Source of the DNA: a bacterium | GTDB taxonomy: Bacteria; Elusimicrobiota; Elusimicrobia; Elusimicrobiales; UBA9959 | Length of the DNA stretch: 59,514 nucleotides | Reading direction: 5' to 3' | NCBI GenBank assembly: GCA_021786295.1 | Contig: JAJYNO010000020.1 | Coordinates: 1-59,514, forward strand | Shown here: piece after piece, positions 1 through 10,012 of the stretch | Numbering within the stretch: the stretch's first letter is position 1 | Layout: each line of letters starts with the position of its first letter | Position numbers and translations under genes: made by a program | The notes under the pieces: generated by a model | What the model was told of the DNA's origin: nothing | Database searches by the model: none | Seen by the model: only the letters and a program-made list of their open reading frames with translations

Positions 1-248
1 AGGCCAAGCGCGACAACGCGCAGAAGCACCTGACCGAGCTCGGCATCGCCAACCAGATCTACTACCCGATCGCGCTGCACCTGCAGGAGGCCTACGCGCA
101 CCTCGGCGGCAAGAAGGGCGACCTGCCGAACTGCGACAAGGTGCAGGACACCGTCTTCTCGCTGCCGATGTTCCCCGAGCTGACGGACGAGCAGATCAAG
201 GCCGTGACCGACGCGGTCAAGGCGTCGCTCAGCGTCGCCGCGAAGTAA
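1..248 (+). CDS. DegT/DnrJ/EryC1/StrS-family sugar aminotransferase, C-terminal fragment
   Basis: The window opens inside this gene. The frame beginning at base 3 runs 81 residues to a TAA at 246-248. The fragment contains YYPIALHLQEAY followed by a Gly/Lys-rich turn, then VFSLPMFPELTDEQI, which is the conserved C-terminal end of PLP-dependent nucleotide-sugar aminotransferases of the DegT/StrS family. Such enzymes make amino sugars for surface glycans, which fits the glycosyltransferase and epimerase genes that follow. The PLP lysine and the rest of the enzyme lie upstream of the window, so the exact substrate cannot be judged. Confidence 0.85.
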   Translation, partial: AKRDNAQKHLTELGIANQIYYPIALHLQEAYAHLGGKKGDLPNCDKVQDTVFSLPMFPELTDEQIKAVTDAVKASLSVAAK

Positions 249-355
249 CGGATGCGGGGGCTGACGGAAAAGGGGCCTGCCGTCGCCCGTGGCGCGGGAT
301 TCCGCCGTCCGCGCGCGGTCGTTGGACCGTGCGCGGCCGCGGCGGGCGTGGCCAG

Positions 356-1768
356 ATGACGAAAGCCGACAAGATAAGGTTCTTCGACGGGGAAGCCCCG
401 TCGCGCGACGCCCGGCGCGCCAGGAACAGGCATTACTACCGGGAGCTGCTGGATTTTTTCCGCTTCGTGATACCGAAGGACGCCTCCGTACTGGAGCTCG
501 GTTCCGGGACAGGCGCCCTGCTGGCCGAGCTGTCCCCCCCCAAGGCGCTCGGCATAGACTTCAGCCCCGCGATGACCGCGGCCGCCAAGGCGGCCCATCC
601 GGCCCTGGACTTCAGGACCGGCGACGCCGAAGCCCTGGACCTGGACGAGAAGTTCGACTGCGTGGTGATGCAGGACCTGCTGGGGCACCTGGACGATATC
701 TGGCTGGCCTTCCGCAATCTCCACAAAGTGACCAAGCCGGAGACCCGCGTGGTGATAACGGCCTATAACCCCCTTTGGGAACCCCTGGTCATGCTGGCCG
801 AAGCCGTCGGGCTCAAGGCCAGGAACCCCCGCCAGAACTGGCTGGCGCTGGCCGACATAGAGAACCTCCTCTACCTGAACGGCTACGAAACTATAAAGAG
901 GGGCTACCGCTTCCTGATGCCCTTCCACATCCCGCTGCTCTCGCCGTTCTTCAACCGCTTCCTCGCGAAGATGCCGCTCTTCAAGGAACTGGGGCTGATA
1001 CAGTTCGTCGTCGCGCGCGAGACGCCGTCCCGCCCGAAGGCGCAAGACTACTCGGTCTCGGTCGTGGTGCCCTGCCGCGACGAGGCCGGCAACATCGAGC
1101 GGCTATTCGGAGAACTGCCGCGGCTCGGCCGCAGCACGGAGCTGGTCTTCGTGGACGGCAACTCCTCGGACGGCACCGCGGAGAAGATACGGGAGGAGGC
1201 CGCCCGGCACCCGGAGATCCCGGTCAAGGTCCTGCTGCAGGGCGGCGCGTTCGGCAAGGCGGACGCCGTGCGCAAGGGTTTCGACGCCTGCGCCGGGGAC
1301 GTGCTGATGATACTGGACGCCGACCTGACCGTGGTCCCCGCGGACCTGAAGAAATTCTACCTGGCCATCGCCGAAGGCAAAGGCGAGTTCATAAACGGGT
1401 CCCGCCTGGTCTACCCCATGGAGAGGGGGGCGATGCGCTTCCTGAACATGCTCGGCAACAAGACCTTCTCGCTGATCTTCACCTGGACGCTGGGCCAGCG
1501 GATAAAGGACACGCTCTGCGGCACGAAAGTGCTGCTAAGGTCCAACTACGAGAAGATAAAGGCCGGACGCTCATATTTCGGCGACTTCGACCCCTTCGGC
1601 GATTTCGACCTGCTTTTCGGCGCCAGCAAACTGAACCTGAAGATCACCGAGCTCCCGGTCAGCTACAAGGAGCGCAAGTACGGCGTCACGAAGATCAGCC
1701 GCTTCCGCCACGGCCTGCTGCTCTTCCGCATGGCCTTCATAGCTTTCATAAAGCTGAAGCTCCACTGA
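356..1768 (+). CDS. Fused SAM methyltransferase - GT2 glycosyltransferase
   Basis: This 470-residue protein joins two domains. The N-terminal half has a class I SAM-methyltransferase fold with motif I LELGSGTG near residues 46-53 and a GIDFSPAM acidic loop. The C-terminal half, from about residue 230, is a GT2 (dolichyl-phosphate-mannose-synthase-like) domain with VSVVVPCRDEAGNIE, VFVDGNSSDGT and the metal-binding ILDADLT. No membrane segment is evident after the GT2 domain. I chose the ATG at 356; an in-frame ATG at 329 would add nine Arg/Gly-rich residues. The stop overlaps the next ATG (TGATG). Role inferred: transfer of a sugar onto a lipid or glycan carrier, with methylation of the same or a related substrate. 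Both activities rest on family motifs only. Confidence 0.85.
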   Translation: MTKADKIRFFDGEAPSRDARRARNRHYYRELLDFFRFVIPKDASVLELGSGTGALLAELSPPKALGIDFSPAMTAAAKAAHPALDFRTGDAEALDLDEKFDCVVMQDLLGHLDDIWLAFRNLHKVTKPETRVVITAYNPLWEPLVMLAEAVGLKARNPRQNWLALADIENLLYLNGYETIKRGYRFLMPFHIPLLSPFFNRFLAKMPLFKELGLIQFVVARETPSRPKAQDYSVSVVVPCRDEAGNIERLFGELPRLGRSTELVFVDGNSSDGTAEKIREEAARHPEIPVKVLLQGGAFGKADAVRKGFDACAGDVLMILDADLTVVPADLKKFYLAIAEGKGEFINGSRLVYPMERGAMRFLNMLGNKTFSLIFTWTLGQRIKDTLCGTKVLLRSNYEKIKAGRSYFGDFDPFGDFDLLFGASKLNLKITELPVSYKERKYGVTKISRFRHGLLLFRMAFIAFIKLKLH

Positions 1769-2490
1769 TGGACAGGATCTCTAACGAGCTGGCCCACGGC
1801 CGCCGGATCTCCGGCAAACCCGAGTTCTACTGGGGCTGGTCCGGTGTCGCCGGACGCCTCCGCGCCGGGCGCAGGGCCGGGATGTTCGTCGCTGCCGGGG
1901 GGCTGGCCCCCGGGAAAAAGGCGCTGGAGATAGGCTGCGGGACCGGCATTTTCACGCATCTTACCGCGGAAAGCGGCGCGGACATAACGGCCATAGACCT
2001 CTCGCCGGAACTGGTAGAGCTGGCCCGCGGCGGCGGCGCCGTCCCGAACGCGAAGTTCCTCGTGATGAACGTGGAGAAACTGGATTTCCGGGACGCCTCA
2101 TTCGATTGCGTCTACGGCAGCTCCGTGCTCCACCACCTGGACCTCGCCAAGGCGCTGCCGGAAATGCTGCGCGTCCTCAGGCCCGGCGGGACCCTGGTCT
2201 TCACCGAGCCTAACATGCTCAACCCGCAGATCATGGTCCAGAAGAACGTCCCCTTCATCAAGAAGGCCATGGGGGATTCCCCGGACGAGACGGCCTTCTT
2301 CCGCTGGGGCCTGGCAGGCCGGCTGGGGGAATACGGCTTAAAGGACATCCGTATAGAGCCTTTCGATTTTCTGCATCCATGGACCCCGGGCCCGCTGACC
2401 GGCGCAGCGCGGAGGATAGGCGCCGTGCTGGAAAGGCTCCCCCTGCTCAGGGAGATCGCCGGGTCCCTGCTCGTAACGGCGGAGAAATGA
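1768..2490 (+). CDS. Class I SAM-dependent methyltransferase
   Basis: A 240-residue methyltransferase starting at the ATG that overlaps the previous stop by one base. Motif I reads LEIGCGTGIF, followed by the acidic loop TAIDLSPEL and the post-motif SSVLHHLDLAKALPEMLRVL and LRPGGTLVFTEP, all typical of ubiE/bioC-like small-molecule or lipid-linked methyltransferases (Methyltransf_11). It is translationally coupled on both sides (the next ATG lies inside its stop region at 2487), so it belongs to the glycan operon. Substrate unknown; methylation of a sugar or polyprenyl-linked intermediate is inference. Confidence 0.85.
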   Translation: MDRISNELAHGRRISGKPEFYWGWSGVAGRLRAGRRAGMFVAAGGLAPGKKALEIGCGTGIFTHLTAESGADITAIDLSPELVELARGGGAVPNAKFLVMNVEKLDFRDASFDCVYGSSVLHHLDLAKALPEMLRVLRPGGTLVFTEPNMLNPQIMVQKNVPFIKKAMGDSPDETAFFRWGLAGRLGEYGLKDIRIEPFDFLHPWTPGPLTGAARRIGAVLERLPLLREIAGSLLVTAEK

Positions 2491-4280
2491 GGATCCGTCT
2501 GGGCTGGGCGCTATTTCTTCTTACGGCCGCGTCCTACGTCTTCTACCCCGTCTGGCGGCTGCCGCTGCCCTGGCCGGCGCAATGGGCGCTGCTGAACGCC
2601 TTCGTGCTGCTGGCGGCGGCTATGCTGTACAGCCCACTAAAGGACGTATCGCTGAGAGCGGAACTGCCCGAGCTCAGGGAACTCTGGCCCGCCGTTCTGG
2701 CCGCCGCGCTGGTCTGCCTGCCTTTCTGGCTCACCCCCATAGCCGCGGCCTACGACGAACAGTCGCACGCCGGCCCCGCAGCATGGCTGCTGGGGCGTAC
2801 AGCTTCGGCGATCGGCCTGGACATAAGGCTCCTGCCTCTCCTTGGCATATCCGCGGCGCTGCTGCTGGCCTACGCCGTCTGGCGCCTGTCGAGGGCGGGG
2901 TACAGGCTCCCCTCCCCGGCCGTCGCGGCGCTGGCCCTGGCCGCCGCCGGCAACCTGTATTTCCTGGCGGACAGGCGCTTCGGCGCGGCCGGCGCCATAG
3001 GCCAATACGTGACCGTGCTGCACTACCCCCCATTGAGCAAATTCCTTTACCTGGCGGCCTACGCGGTCATGGGGATCACCGAGGCGGCGCCGCGCTCCGT
3101 CCAGTTCGTCTTCATCGCGCTTACGGCCGTGATAATGCTGCGCCTTATGAGAGCGATGAAGGCGGCCAGGCCGGGCCGTCTGGCTTTCCTGCTGATCGCC
3201 ATTTTCCCGACATTTTTCGCCCTGGGAATAACGGCCGAGCTGGAGGCGGGGACGGTCTTCTTCTTCACGGCAGCTATCTACCATTTCGTCATGGGCGTCG
3301 AAGGCGAGGACCGCGCGCAATTCCTGAAGTGCGCTTTCTGGTGCGCTGCCGGGATTTTTTACAAGCAGCTCCTGCTCGGGCTCATCTTTTCCCTGGCCCC
3401 CCTCCTGCTGGCCCTGGCGCTGCTGCGCGAAGAGAGGAGGGGGCATTATCTGTTCGGGCTGAAGGCCCTGGCCCTGCCGCTGCTCACCGGGCTCCCGTTC
3501 ATCGCGCTGAGCGACATGATGCACGTGCGTGACACGGCGCTGGCCCTCCATAACATACTGAAGCCCGGGCTGATGACCCTCGATCTGAAGGTGATCTACA
3601 TGACCTGCGGCGCGCCTCTGACAGCGGTGCTGGCGGTCTCGGCCGTCTACGCCCTGTTCAGGTACCGCGGTCTGCCGCTCTGGACGCTTATTTACGTCAG
3701 TGCCGCATACTACCTGATGATCAGCGCTACGCTGGCCGTAGGCTACGTGCGCCACGCGCAGCCGTTCTACATCGCCCTCGTCTTCATGACGGCGCTGGCG
3801 GTGTCAGACCTCAGCGCCAGGCTACGCGGACTGCCGGGCAAGGCGCTGGCAGCGGCCGTCCTGGGGCTCCTCCTCTACCAATCCGTACTGGCCAGGGCGC
3901 CGTACCAGCGCAAGACCGCCTTCAACTATTACTCCGAGGTGTTCCCTTATTGGCTGGCCGACGCCGCGCTCAAACCAGGCCAGAAGGTCTACGCCCCCAT
4001 GGAGATAGAGCCCAGCCATTTCTATCTGGCAAAAGCGGGACTGGCCGGGAAAGTGACCTGGGACAGGACCCTGCCGGAAGGTTTTGACGCAGCCAAGGCG
4101 GAGGCGGCGGCCAAGGCGGACGGGGCCGACTTCGTGCTGCTCCCATACAGCCCCTTCCCCAGCCTGAAAGTGGATTTCGTGCGCATAGCCGACGCACTGA
4201 CTGCTTCAGGAAGGTTCCGGCCAGAAAGGGTCTTCGACTATCACGGCAATAAACTGATACTTCTGAAGACGGCTTTTTAG
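2487..4280 (+). CDS. Multi-pass GT-C-like glycosyltransferase (ArnT/PMT type)
   Basis: This is a 597-residue integral membrane protein with about 11-12 hydrophobic segments and a soluble C-terminal part from about residue 490. The first large outer loop carries an Asp-Glu pair (AAAYDEQSHAG, residues 90-91), the position of the catalytic acidic motif in GT-C enzymes that use polyprenyl-phosphate sugars. The ATG at 2487 overlaps the preceding TGA by four bases (ATGA); longer in-frame starts upstream lie inside the methyltransferase gene. It probably decorates a lipid-linked glycan on the periplasmic side. The donor and acceptor cannot be read from the sequence, and an O-antigen ligase or flippase role is less likely given the DE motif. 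Confidence 0.7.
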   Translation: MRIRLGWALFLLTAASYVFYPVWRLPLPWPAQWALLNAFVLLAAAMLYSPLKDVSLRAELPELRELWPAVLAAALVCLPFWLTPIAAAYDEQSHAGPAAWLLGRTASAIGLDIRLLPLLGISAALLLAYAVWRLSRAGYRLPSPAVAALALAAAGNLYFLADRRFGAAGAIGQYVTVLHYPPLSKFLYLAAYAVMGITEAAPRSVQFVFIALTAVIMLRLMRAMKAARPGRLAFLLIAIFPTFFALGITAELEAGTVFFFTAAIYHFVMGVEGEDRAQFLKCAFWCAAGIFYKQLLLGLIFSLAPLLLALALLREERRGHYLFGLKALALPLLTGLPFIALSDMMHVRDTALALHNILKPGLMTLDLKVIYMTCGAPLTAVLAVSAVYALFRYRGLPLWTLIYVSAAYYLMISATLAVGYVRHAQPFYIALVFMTALAVSDLSARLRGLPGKALAAAVLGLLLYQSVLARAPYQRKTAFNYYSEVFPYWLADAALKPGQKVYAPMEIEPSHFYLAKAGLAGKVTWDRTLPEGFDAAKAEAAAKADGADFVLLPYSPFPSLKVDFVRIADALTASGRFRPERVFDYHGNKLILLKTAF

Positions 4281-4322
4281 TAAAATCTTATCTGTAACAA
4301 TTATTTCAGGAAGACACCGGGG
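4281..4322 (+). promoter_or_regulatory. AT-rich intergenic segment, possible promoter of the carbamoyltransferase gene
   Basis: This 42-nt gap is conspicuously AT-rich for the locus. It holds TAAAAT at 4281-4286 as a possible -10 element and GGAAG about 10 nt before the ATG at 4323 as ribosome-binding sequence. No clear -35 was seen, so an internal promoter is only a suggestion. Confidence 0.3.
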
Positions 4323-6182
4323 ATGAGCGTAAAAATACTCGGAATTTCCGCTTTCTACCACGACTCGGCGGCGGCGGTCACAGAGGACGGCCGCATAATC
4401 GCGGCCGCGCAGGAGGAGCGCTTCACGCGCAGGAAGCACGATCCCGGCTTCCCCTCACGGGCCGCCGCGTTCTGCCTCAGGAAGGCGGGGCTCACGACGG
4501 CCGACCTGGACGCCGTCGTATTCTACGACAAGCCGCTGCTCAAATTCGAGCGCCTGCTGGAGACCTATTACGCCTTCGCCCCGCGCGGCTTTTCCTCCTT
4601 CGCCTCGGCGGCGCCGGTATGGCTGAAGGAGAAGCTCTTCCTGCGCAGGCTCATCACTGAGAAGCTGACGGAAGCCTGCGGCGGCCCGATGCCGAAGCTC
4701 CTCTTCACCAGCCACCATCTCTCCCATGCGGCCAGCGCCTTCTACCCGTCCCCTTTCGGGAAGGCGGCCATCCTGACCGTCGACGGCGTAGGGGAATGGG
4801 CCACCGCGTCCATCTCGCTCGGCGAAGGCGCCTCCATAAAGATGCTGAAGGAACTGAAGTTCCCTCATTCCGTCGGCCTGCTATATTCCGCCTTCACCTA
4901 CTATCTCGGTTTCAAGGTCAACTCCGGTGAATACAAGCTGATGGGCCTCGCTCCGTACGGCGCGCCGGGCTCCAAGCGAGTCGTGGAGTACGAGCGCCTG
5001 ATAAAGGAGAACATCGTCTCCATAAAGGAGGACGGCTCCGTCTTCCTGAACCAGGGGTATTTCGACTACGCCGCCGGGCTGAAGATGACGGATGACGCGG
5101 CCTGGGAGAAGCTGTTCGGTTTCCAGGCGCGCGGCGCCGACGACGAGCTGGAACAGCGCCACTGCGACCTGGCGATGGCGATACAGAACGTCACGGAAGA
5201 GATCGTCCTTAAGATGGCCGCCGAGGCCAAACGGCTGACAGGCGCCGAGAACCTGTGCCTGGCCGGAGGCGTGGCGCTGAACTGCGTGGCCAACGGCAAA
5301 CTGCTTCGCTCCGGGATATTCAAGGAACTCTGGCTGCAGCCGGCCGCGGGCGACGCCGGCGGAGCGCTGGGGGCGGCGCTGGCCGCCGCTCACGCCTATT
5401 TCGGGATCAGGCGCGATCCGGCGCCTGGCGACGCCATGTCAGGCTCCTACCTGGGGCCGGAGTTCTCCGACCTGGACATCCTGAACGCCGCGGCCAGATA
5501 CGGAGCCGTCCACAAGCGCTATGACGACTTCGGCGCGCTCTGCGCGGACACGGCCAGGCTGCTGGCCGCCGGCAAGGTCGTGGGCTGGTTCCAGGGCCGC
5601 ATGGAATGGGGCCCGCGGGCGCTGGGCAACCGGACCATACTGGGCGACTCGCGCGACCGCGACATGCAGAAGCGGCTCAACCTGAAGATAAAGTACCGCG
5701 AAGGCTTCAGACCTTTCGCCCCGTCGGTGCTCTGGGAAAGGACCAGGGATTATTTCGACATCGAAGTCCCCTCGCCGTACATGATGCTGATCGCCGACGT
5801 CGCCGCGGAACGCCGCAACCCGCTGCCCGAGGGCTACCATGCGCTCCCGCTCAAGGAGAAGCTTTATTTCGTCCGTTCCGACATCCCTTCCGTCACCCAC
5901 CTGGACTATTCCGCCAGGCTGCAGACGGTTCACAGGGAAACCAATCCCAGGTACTGGGAGCTCATCGAGGCCTTCAGGAAGGAGACCGGCTACGGGCTGC
6001 TGGTGAATACCAGCTTCAACGTTCGCGGCGAGCCGATAGTCTGCACGCCGGACGACGCCTACCGCTGCTTCATGCGCACCGAGATGGACTACCTCGTGAT
6101 GGGGGATTTCCTTTTCGAGAAGACCGCGCAGCCCTCCCGTGACGACGCCGCCAAGTGGAAAGAGGACTACGCCCTTGATTAA
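4323..6182 (+). CDS. NodU/CmcH-family carbamoyltransferase
   Basis: A full-length (619 aa) O-carbamoyltransferase. The N-terminal ASKHA/Kae1-like domain begins with ILGISAFYHDSAAAV and has the metal-binding HHLSHAASAFYPS and VDGVGEW segments. The C-terminal YrdC-like carbamoyltransferase domain contains GWFQGRMEWGPRALGNRTIL, FRPFAPSV and LLVNTSFN. These enzymes move the carbamoyl group of carbamoyl phosphate, through carbamoyl-AMP, to a hydroxyl of a sugar or natural product. Here it is followed by an SGNH hydrolase, a DUF5989 protein and an SxtJ protein, a neighbourhood that recurs with such enzymes in surface-polysaccharide loci. Carbamoylation of a glycan is therefore the likely role. Confidence 0.93.
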   Translation: MSVKILGISAFYHDSAAAVTEDGRIIAAAQEERFTRRKHDPGFPSRAAAFCLRKAGLTTADLDAVVFYDKPLLKFERLLETYYAFAPRGFSSFASAAPVWLKEKLFLRRLITEKLTEACGGPMPKLLFTSHHLSHAASAFYPSPFGKAAILTVDGVGEWATASISLGEGASIKMLKELKFPHSVGLLYSAFTYYLGFKVNSGEYKLMGLAPYGAPGSKRVVEYERLIKENIVSIKEDGSVFLNQGYFDYAAGLKMTDDAAWEKLFGFQARGADDELEQRHCDLAMAIQNVTEEIVLKMAAEAKRLTGAENLCLAGGVALNCVANGKLLRSGIFKELWLQPAAGDAGGALGAALAAAHAYFGIRRDPAPGDAMSGSYLGPEFSDLDILNAAARYGAVHKRYDDFGALCADTARLLAAGKVVGWFQGRMEWGPRALGNRTILGDSRDRDMQKRLNLKIKYREGFRPFAPSVLWERTRDYFDIEVPSPYMMLIADVAAERRNPLPEGYHALPLKEKLYFVRSDIPSVTHLDYSARLQTVHRETNPRYWELIEAFRKETGYGLLVNTSFNVRGEPIVCTPDDAYRCFMRTEMDYLVMGDFLFEKTAQPSRDDAAKWKEDYALD

Positions 6183-7326
6183 GAACTCCCTCAAGAACGC
6201 CGCCCTGCTGGCCCTGGGCTGCCTGGCGGCGCTGCTGCTGCTGGAGGCCTTCCTGGCCTTCTATCCCCCCCTGGCCGGGCGCGTAAGGGGCAGGAAGATC
6301 ATCCTTTTCCCGTACAAGCATTACGTGATAGAGAACACCCGTTTCCCCAAGATAGAGCGGCATATCGTACGCTCCAACAATTCCCTCGGCTTCAGGGGCC
6401 CCGAACCGCTGCCGCCGGGCAAGAAGGCGCTGACCATCATCGCGGTCGGCGGCAGCACTACGGAGTGCTTCTACCTCTCCGACGGCAAATCCTGGCCGGA
6501 ACAGCTGGGCAAAGAACTAGCAGCCTCTTTTAAACCGGTCTGGGTCAACAACGCCGGGATGGACGGCCAGTCCACTTTCGGGCACCAGATACTGATGTCG
6601 GACTATATCGTGAAGCTCAAGCCCCGCGTAGTCCTCTTCCTGACCGGGCTCAACGACATGGGTCTGGCGTCCGCCAACCGCTTCGACTCGCTGCTGACCG
6701 ACAACATCGGCCGCCCGCTGCCCGCCAGGCTGCTGGTATGGGCAGCCTCGAAGAGCCGGGTCTTCGCGCTGCTGCAGAACTTCCTGCTATATGAAAAGGC
6801 CATAAAGGCGGGCCTGGTGCATACCCAGCTGGACCTGAAGACCATGCGGACGGAGCGCGTCTCAAAAGAAAGGCTGGCCGCCCTCCTCAAGGAACATTCC
6901 GCGGGGGCCAAGGCCTACGGCGAACGCCTGGAGGGGCTGATCGCCCTCTCGCGCGCGCACGGCATCTCACCCATCCTCATAACGCAGCCCCTGCTCTGCG
7001 GCAAGGGCAGGGACCCGTCCACCGGCGCGGACCTGGAACTGCTGGAGGCGGGGCCGGAGTTCGGCAACTGCGCCGCCGAATGGGACGTTCTGCAGCTCTA
7101 CAACGACCAGGCCAGGAAGCTGGGCGCCAGGCTGCACGTGCCAGTGGCTGACCTGGCCGACCAGATGCCGAAGGACTCCCGCTATTACTACGACACGGCG
7201 CACTATACCGCAGAGGGCGCCAAAGAGGTCGCGGACATAGTCTACCGCGATATCTGCCGCCCGCTGGCGGCCATCAGTCCGGCGACCTTTACAGGGACCT
7301 GCCCTGCCGGAGAGAGGAGACCATGA
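6175..7326 (+). CDS. Membrane-anchored SGNH/GDSL-type hydrolase
   Basis: This protein has 383 residues from a TTG at 6175. The TTG is chosen because AGAGGA at 6161-6166 sits 8 nt upstream of it; an ATG at 6139 is possible but lacks this spacing. An N-terminal membrane anchor (about residues 8-30) precedes a periplasmic SGNH fold. Block I is VGGST with the likely nucleophile Ser94, block III is GLNDMG, and the C-terminal catalytic pair is in YYDTAHYTAEG (DxxH). It overlaps the carbamoyltransferase by 8 nt and its own stop overlaps the next ATG. SGNH members act as esterases or acyltransferases on glycans, so O-acetyl removal or transfer on the carbamoylated polymer is a reasonable guess. Confidence 0.8.
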   Translation: MIKNSLKNAALLALGCLAALLLLEAFLAFYPPLAGRVRGRKIILFPYKHYVIENTRFPKIERHIVRSNNSLGFRGPEPLPPGKKALTIIAVGGSTTECFYLSDGKSWPEQLGKELAASFKPVWVNNAGMDGQSTFGHQILMSDYIVKLKPRVVLFLTGLNDMGLASANRFDSLLTDNIGRPLPARLLVWAASKSRVFALLQNFLLYEKAIKAGLVHTQLDLKTMRTERVSKERLAALLKEHSAGAKAYGERLEGLIALSRAHGISPILITQPLLCGKGRDPSTGADLELLEAGPEFGNCAAEWDVLQLYNDQARKLGARLHVPVADLADQMPKDSRYYYDTAHYTAEGAKEVADIVYRDICRPLAAISPATFTGTCPAGERRP

Positions 7327-7472
7327 CATTCCTTAAAGACCTGTTCGGCCTGCTCAAGGAGCGCAAGAAATGGTGGCTGCTGCCCATAATACTGGTGCTG
7401 CTGCTGATAGGGGTCCTTGTGGTGCTCACCAGCACCACGGCTATCGCGCCGTTCATCTACACCCTCTTCTGA
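7323..7472 (+). CDS. DUF5989-family small membrane protein
   Basis: A 49-residue protein starting at an ATG inside the upstream stop (ATGA overlap). It has a charged amphipathic N-terminus (FLKDLFGLLKERKKWW), one membrane segment rich in Leu, Ile and Val, and the tail TTAIAPFIYTLF. This pattern, an RKKWWLLP-type junction and a conserved APFIYTLF end, is that of DUF5989 proteins. They are repeatedly found between a NodU-like carbamoyltransferase and an SxtJ-like protein. Function unknown; the size and linkage suggest an accessory or anchoring subunit. Confidence 0.8.
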   Translation: MTFLKDLFGLLKERKKWWLLPIILVLLLIGVLVVLTSTTAIAPFIYTLF

Positions 7473-7474
7473 CC

Positions 7475-7843
7475 ATGGACAGGATCAAGACCGTCAACAC
7501 CCTGAACATCCTTTCGCTGACGGCGCTGGGCCTGGCTTTCCTGCTCAGGTCCTCATGGCCGGCCTGGCTGGCCGCGCTCTTACTGGCCGTCGGGCTGTGG
7601 GACAACCCCGCAGGCAGGGCCATCGCGTCCGGCTGGATGAAATTCTCGGAGACGCTGGGCAGGTTCAACACCCGCCTGCTGCTGGGCCTGATCTTCTATC
7701 TGGTCCTCACTCCCCTTGCGGCGCTGTACAGGCTGTCCGGAGGGAAAACGGCGTCCCATTTCAGGAAGGACTCCGGCGCATCGCTCTTCTCCGACGTGGA
7801 AGGCGATCCCTGCGCGAAAGAAAGCTTCGAGAAGCCGTGGTAG
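7475..7843 (+). CDS. SxtJ-like membrane protein
   Basis: A 122-residue protein whose ATG lies 2 nt after the DUF5989 stop. It has two or three hydrophobic segments (about residues 12-46 and 66-88), a WDNPAGRAIASGWMKFSE stretch and a polar C-terminus. This matches the SxtJ family, named from the saxitoxin cluster, whose members neighbour NodU-type carbamoyltransferases. The reading frame extends upstream to 7370, but that part overlaps DUF5989 and is not needed. The biochemical role of SxtJ proteins is not established; the linkage suggests a partner of the carbamoyltransferase at the membrane. Confidence 0.75.
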   Translation: MDRIKTVNTLNILSLTALGLAFLLRSSWPAWLAALLLAVGLWDNPAGRAIASGWMKFSETLGRFNTRLLLGLIFYLVLTPLAALYRLSGGKTASHFRKDSGASLFSDVEGDPCAKESFEKPW

Positions 7844-7879
7844 CCGGAGCGTAGCGCCGCGGCCGGAGGAAAACGACCA

Positions 7880-8928
<1,049 letters not shown>

Positions 8929-8932
<4 letters not shown>

Positions 8933-9999
8933 AGGTCCTCGTAACCGGCGTCTGCGGCTACGTCGGCAGCCGCATCGCGGCCCGCCTTGCCGGGGCCTCC
9001 CGCGGCCTGGAAGTGTTCGGGGTGGACAACCTCTCCAGGCGCGGCTCCGAGACGAGCCTGCGGTTCCTGGAGGAGCGCGGGGTGCGCTTCTTCCACGGCG
9101 ACGTGCGACTGCGCGAGGACCTGGACGCGCTCCCTGGGGCCGACTGGGCTGTGGACTGCGCCGCCAATCCATCCGTGCTGGCCGGCACCGGAAGTTCAGG
9201 CGTCAGCACGGCGCAGGTGGTAGGAGCCAACCTGGGCGGAACGCTGAACCTGCTGGAATACTGCAGGCTGCGCGGCGCCGGGCTGGTGCTGCTCAGCACC
9301 AGCCGGGTCTACTCCTCCGCGGCCCTGGGCGCGCTTCCGCTCAAGAAAGGCCCAACGCGCTTCGTCCCCGCCGGCAAGTTCCCGGCCGGCTTCTCGGCCA
9401 AAGGCGTTTCCGAGAAGTTCTCCACGGCGGCCCCCATTTCCATCTACGGGGCGACCAAGCTCGCCTCGGAAGTCCTGGCCGAGGAATACGCGGAGGCTTT
9501 CGGGTTCCCGCTGCGCATAAACCGCGCCGGCGTAATAGGGGGCCCAGGGCAGTTCGGCAAGGCCGACCAGGGGATATTTTCATTCTGGGCCTGCTCCTAC
9601 GCGCTGGGCCGCCGGCCCAAATTCATCGGTTACGGCGGCCGCGGCCTGCAGGTGCGTGACTGGGTCTCGGCGGAGGAAGTGGCTGAACTCATACTGAGGC
9701 AGATAAGGGCGCCCGGCGCCGCCGCCCCCCGGACGCTCAACATAGGCGGAGGGCCGGAGAACTCGATGTCGCTGAGGGAGCTAGACGATTTCTGCAAGGA
9801 CTTCTTCGGTGTTCGCGGCGGCACGCAGGGCGTGGCCGCCACCCGCCTCAATGACGTCCCCTATTACGTCTCCGACTCCTCGCTGGCGCGGCGGCACTGG
9901 GCCTGGAGCCCTTCAGAGTCCAACGGGACGCGCCTGGAGCGCACCTGCCGCTGGGCGCGCGAGAACAGGGATTTTATAGCGCGCTGGTGGGGGCGTTGA
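8929..9999 (+). CDS. NAD-dependent epimerase/dehydratase (SDR), paralogue of the upstream gene
   Basis: A 356-residue extended SDR starting at a GTG that overlaps the previous stop by four bases, with AGGAGG upstream. Features include GVCGYVGSR (dinucleotide binding), [14 protein letters not shown], a complete active site YGATK (Tyr173, Lys177), [19 protein letters not shown] and [12 protein letters not shown]. Its layout parallels the upstream epimerase ([17 protein letters not shown] against [17 protein letters not shown]), indicating an old tandem duplication. It is part of the nucleotide-sugar pathway of the locus, but the exact product cannot be assigned. Confidence 0.85.
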
Positions 10000-10012
10000 G
10001 AGGAGGCATTCC

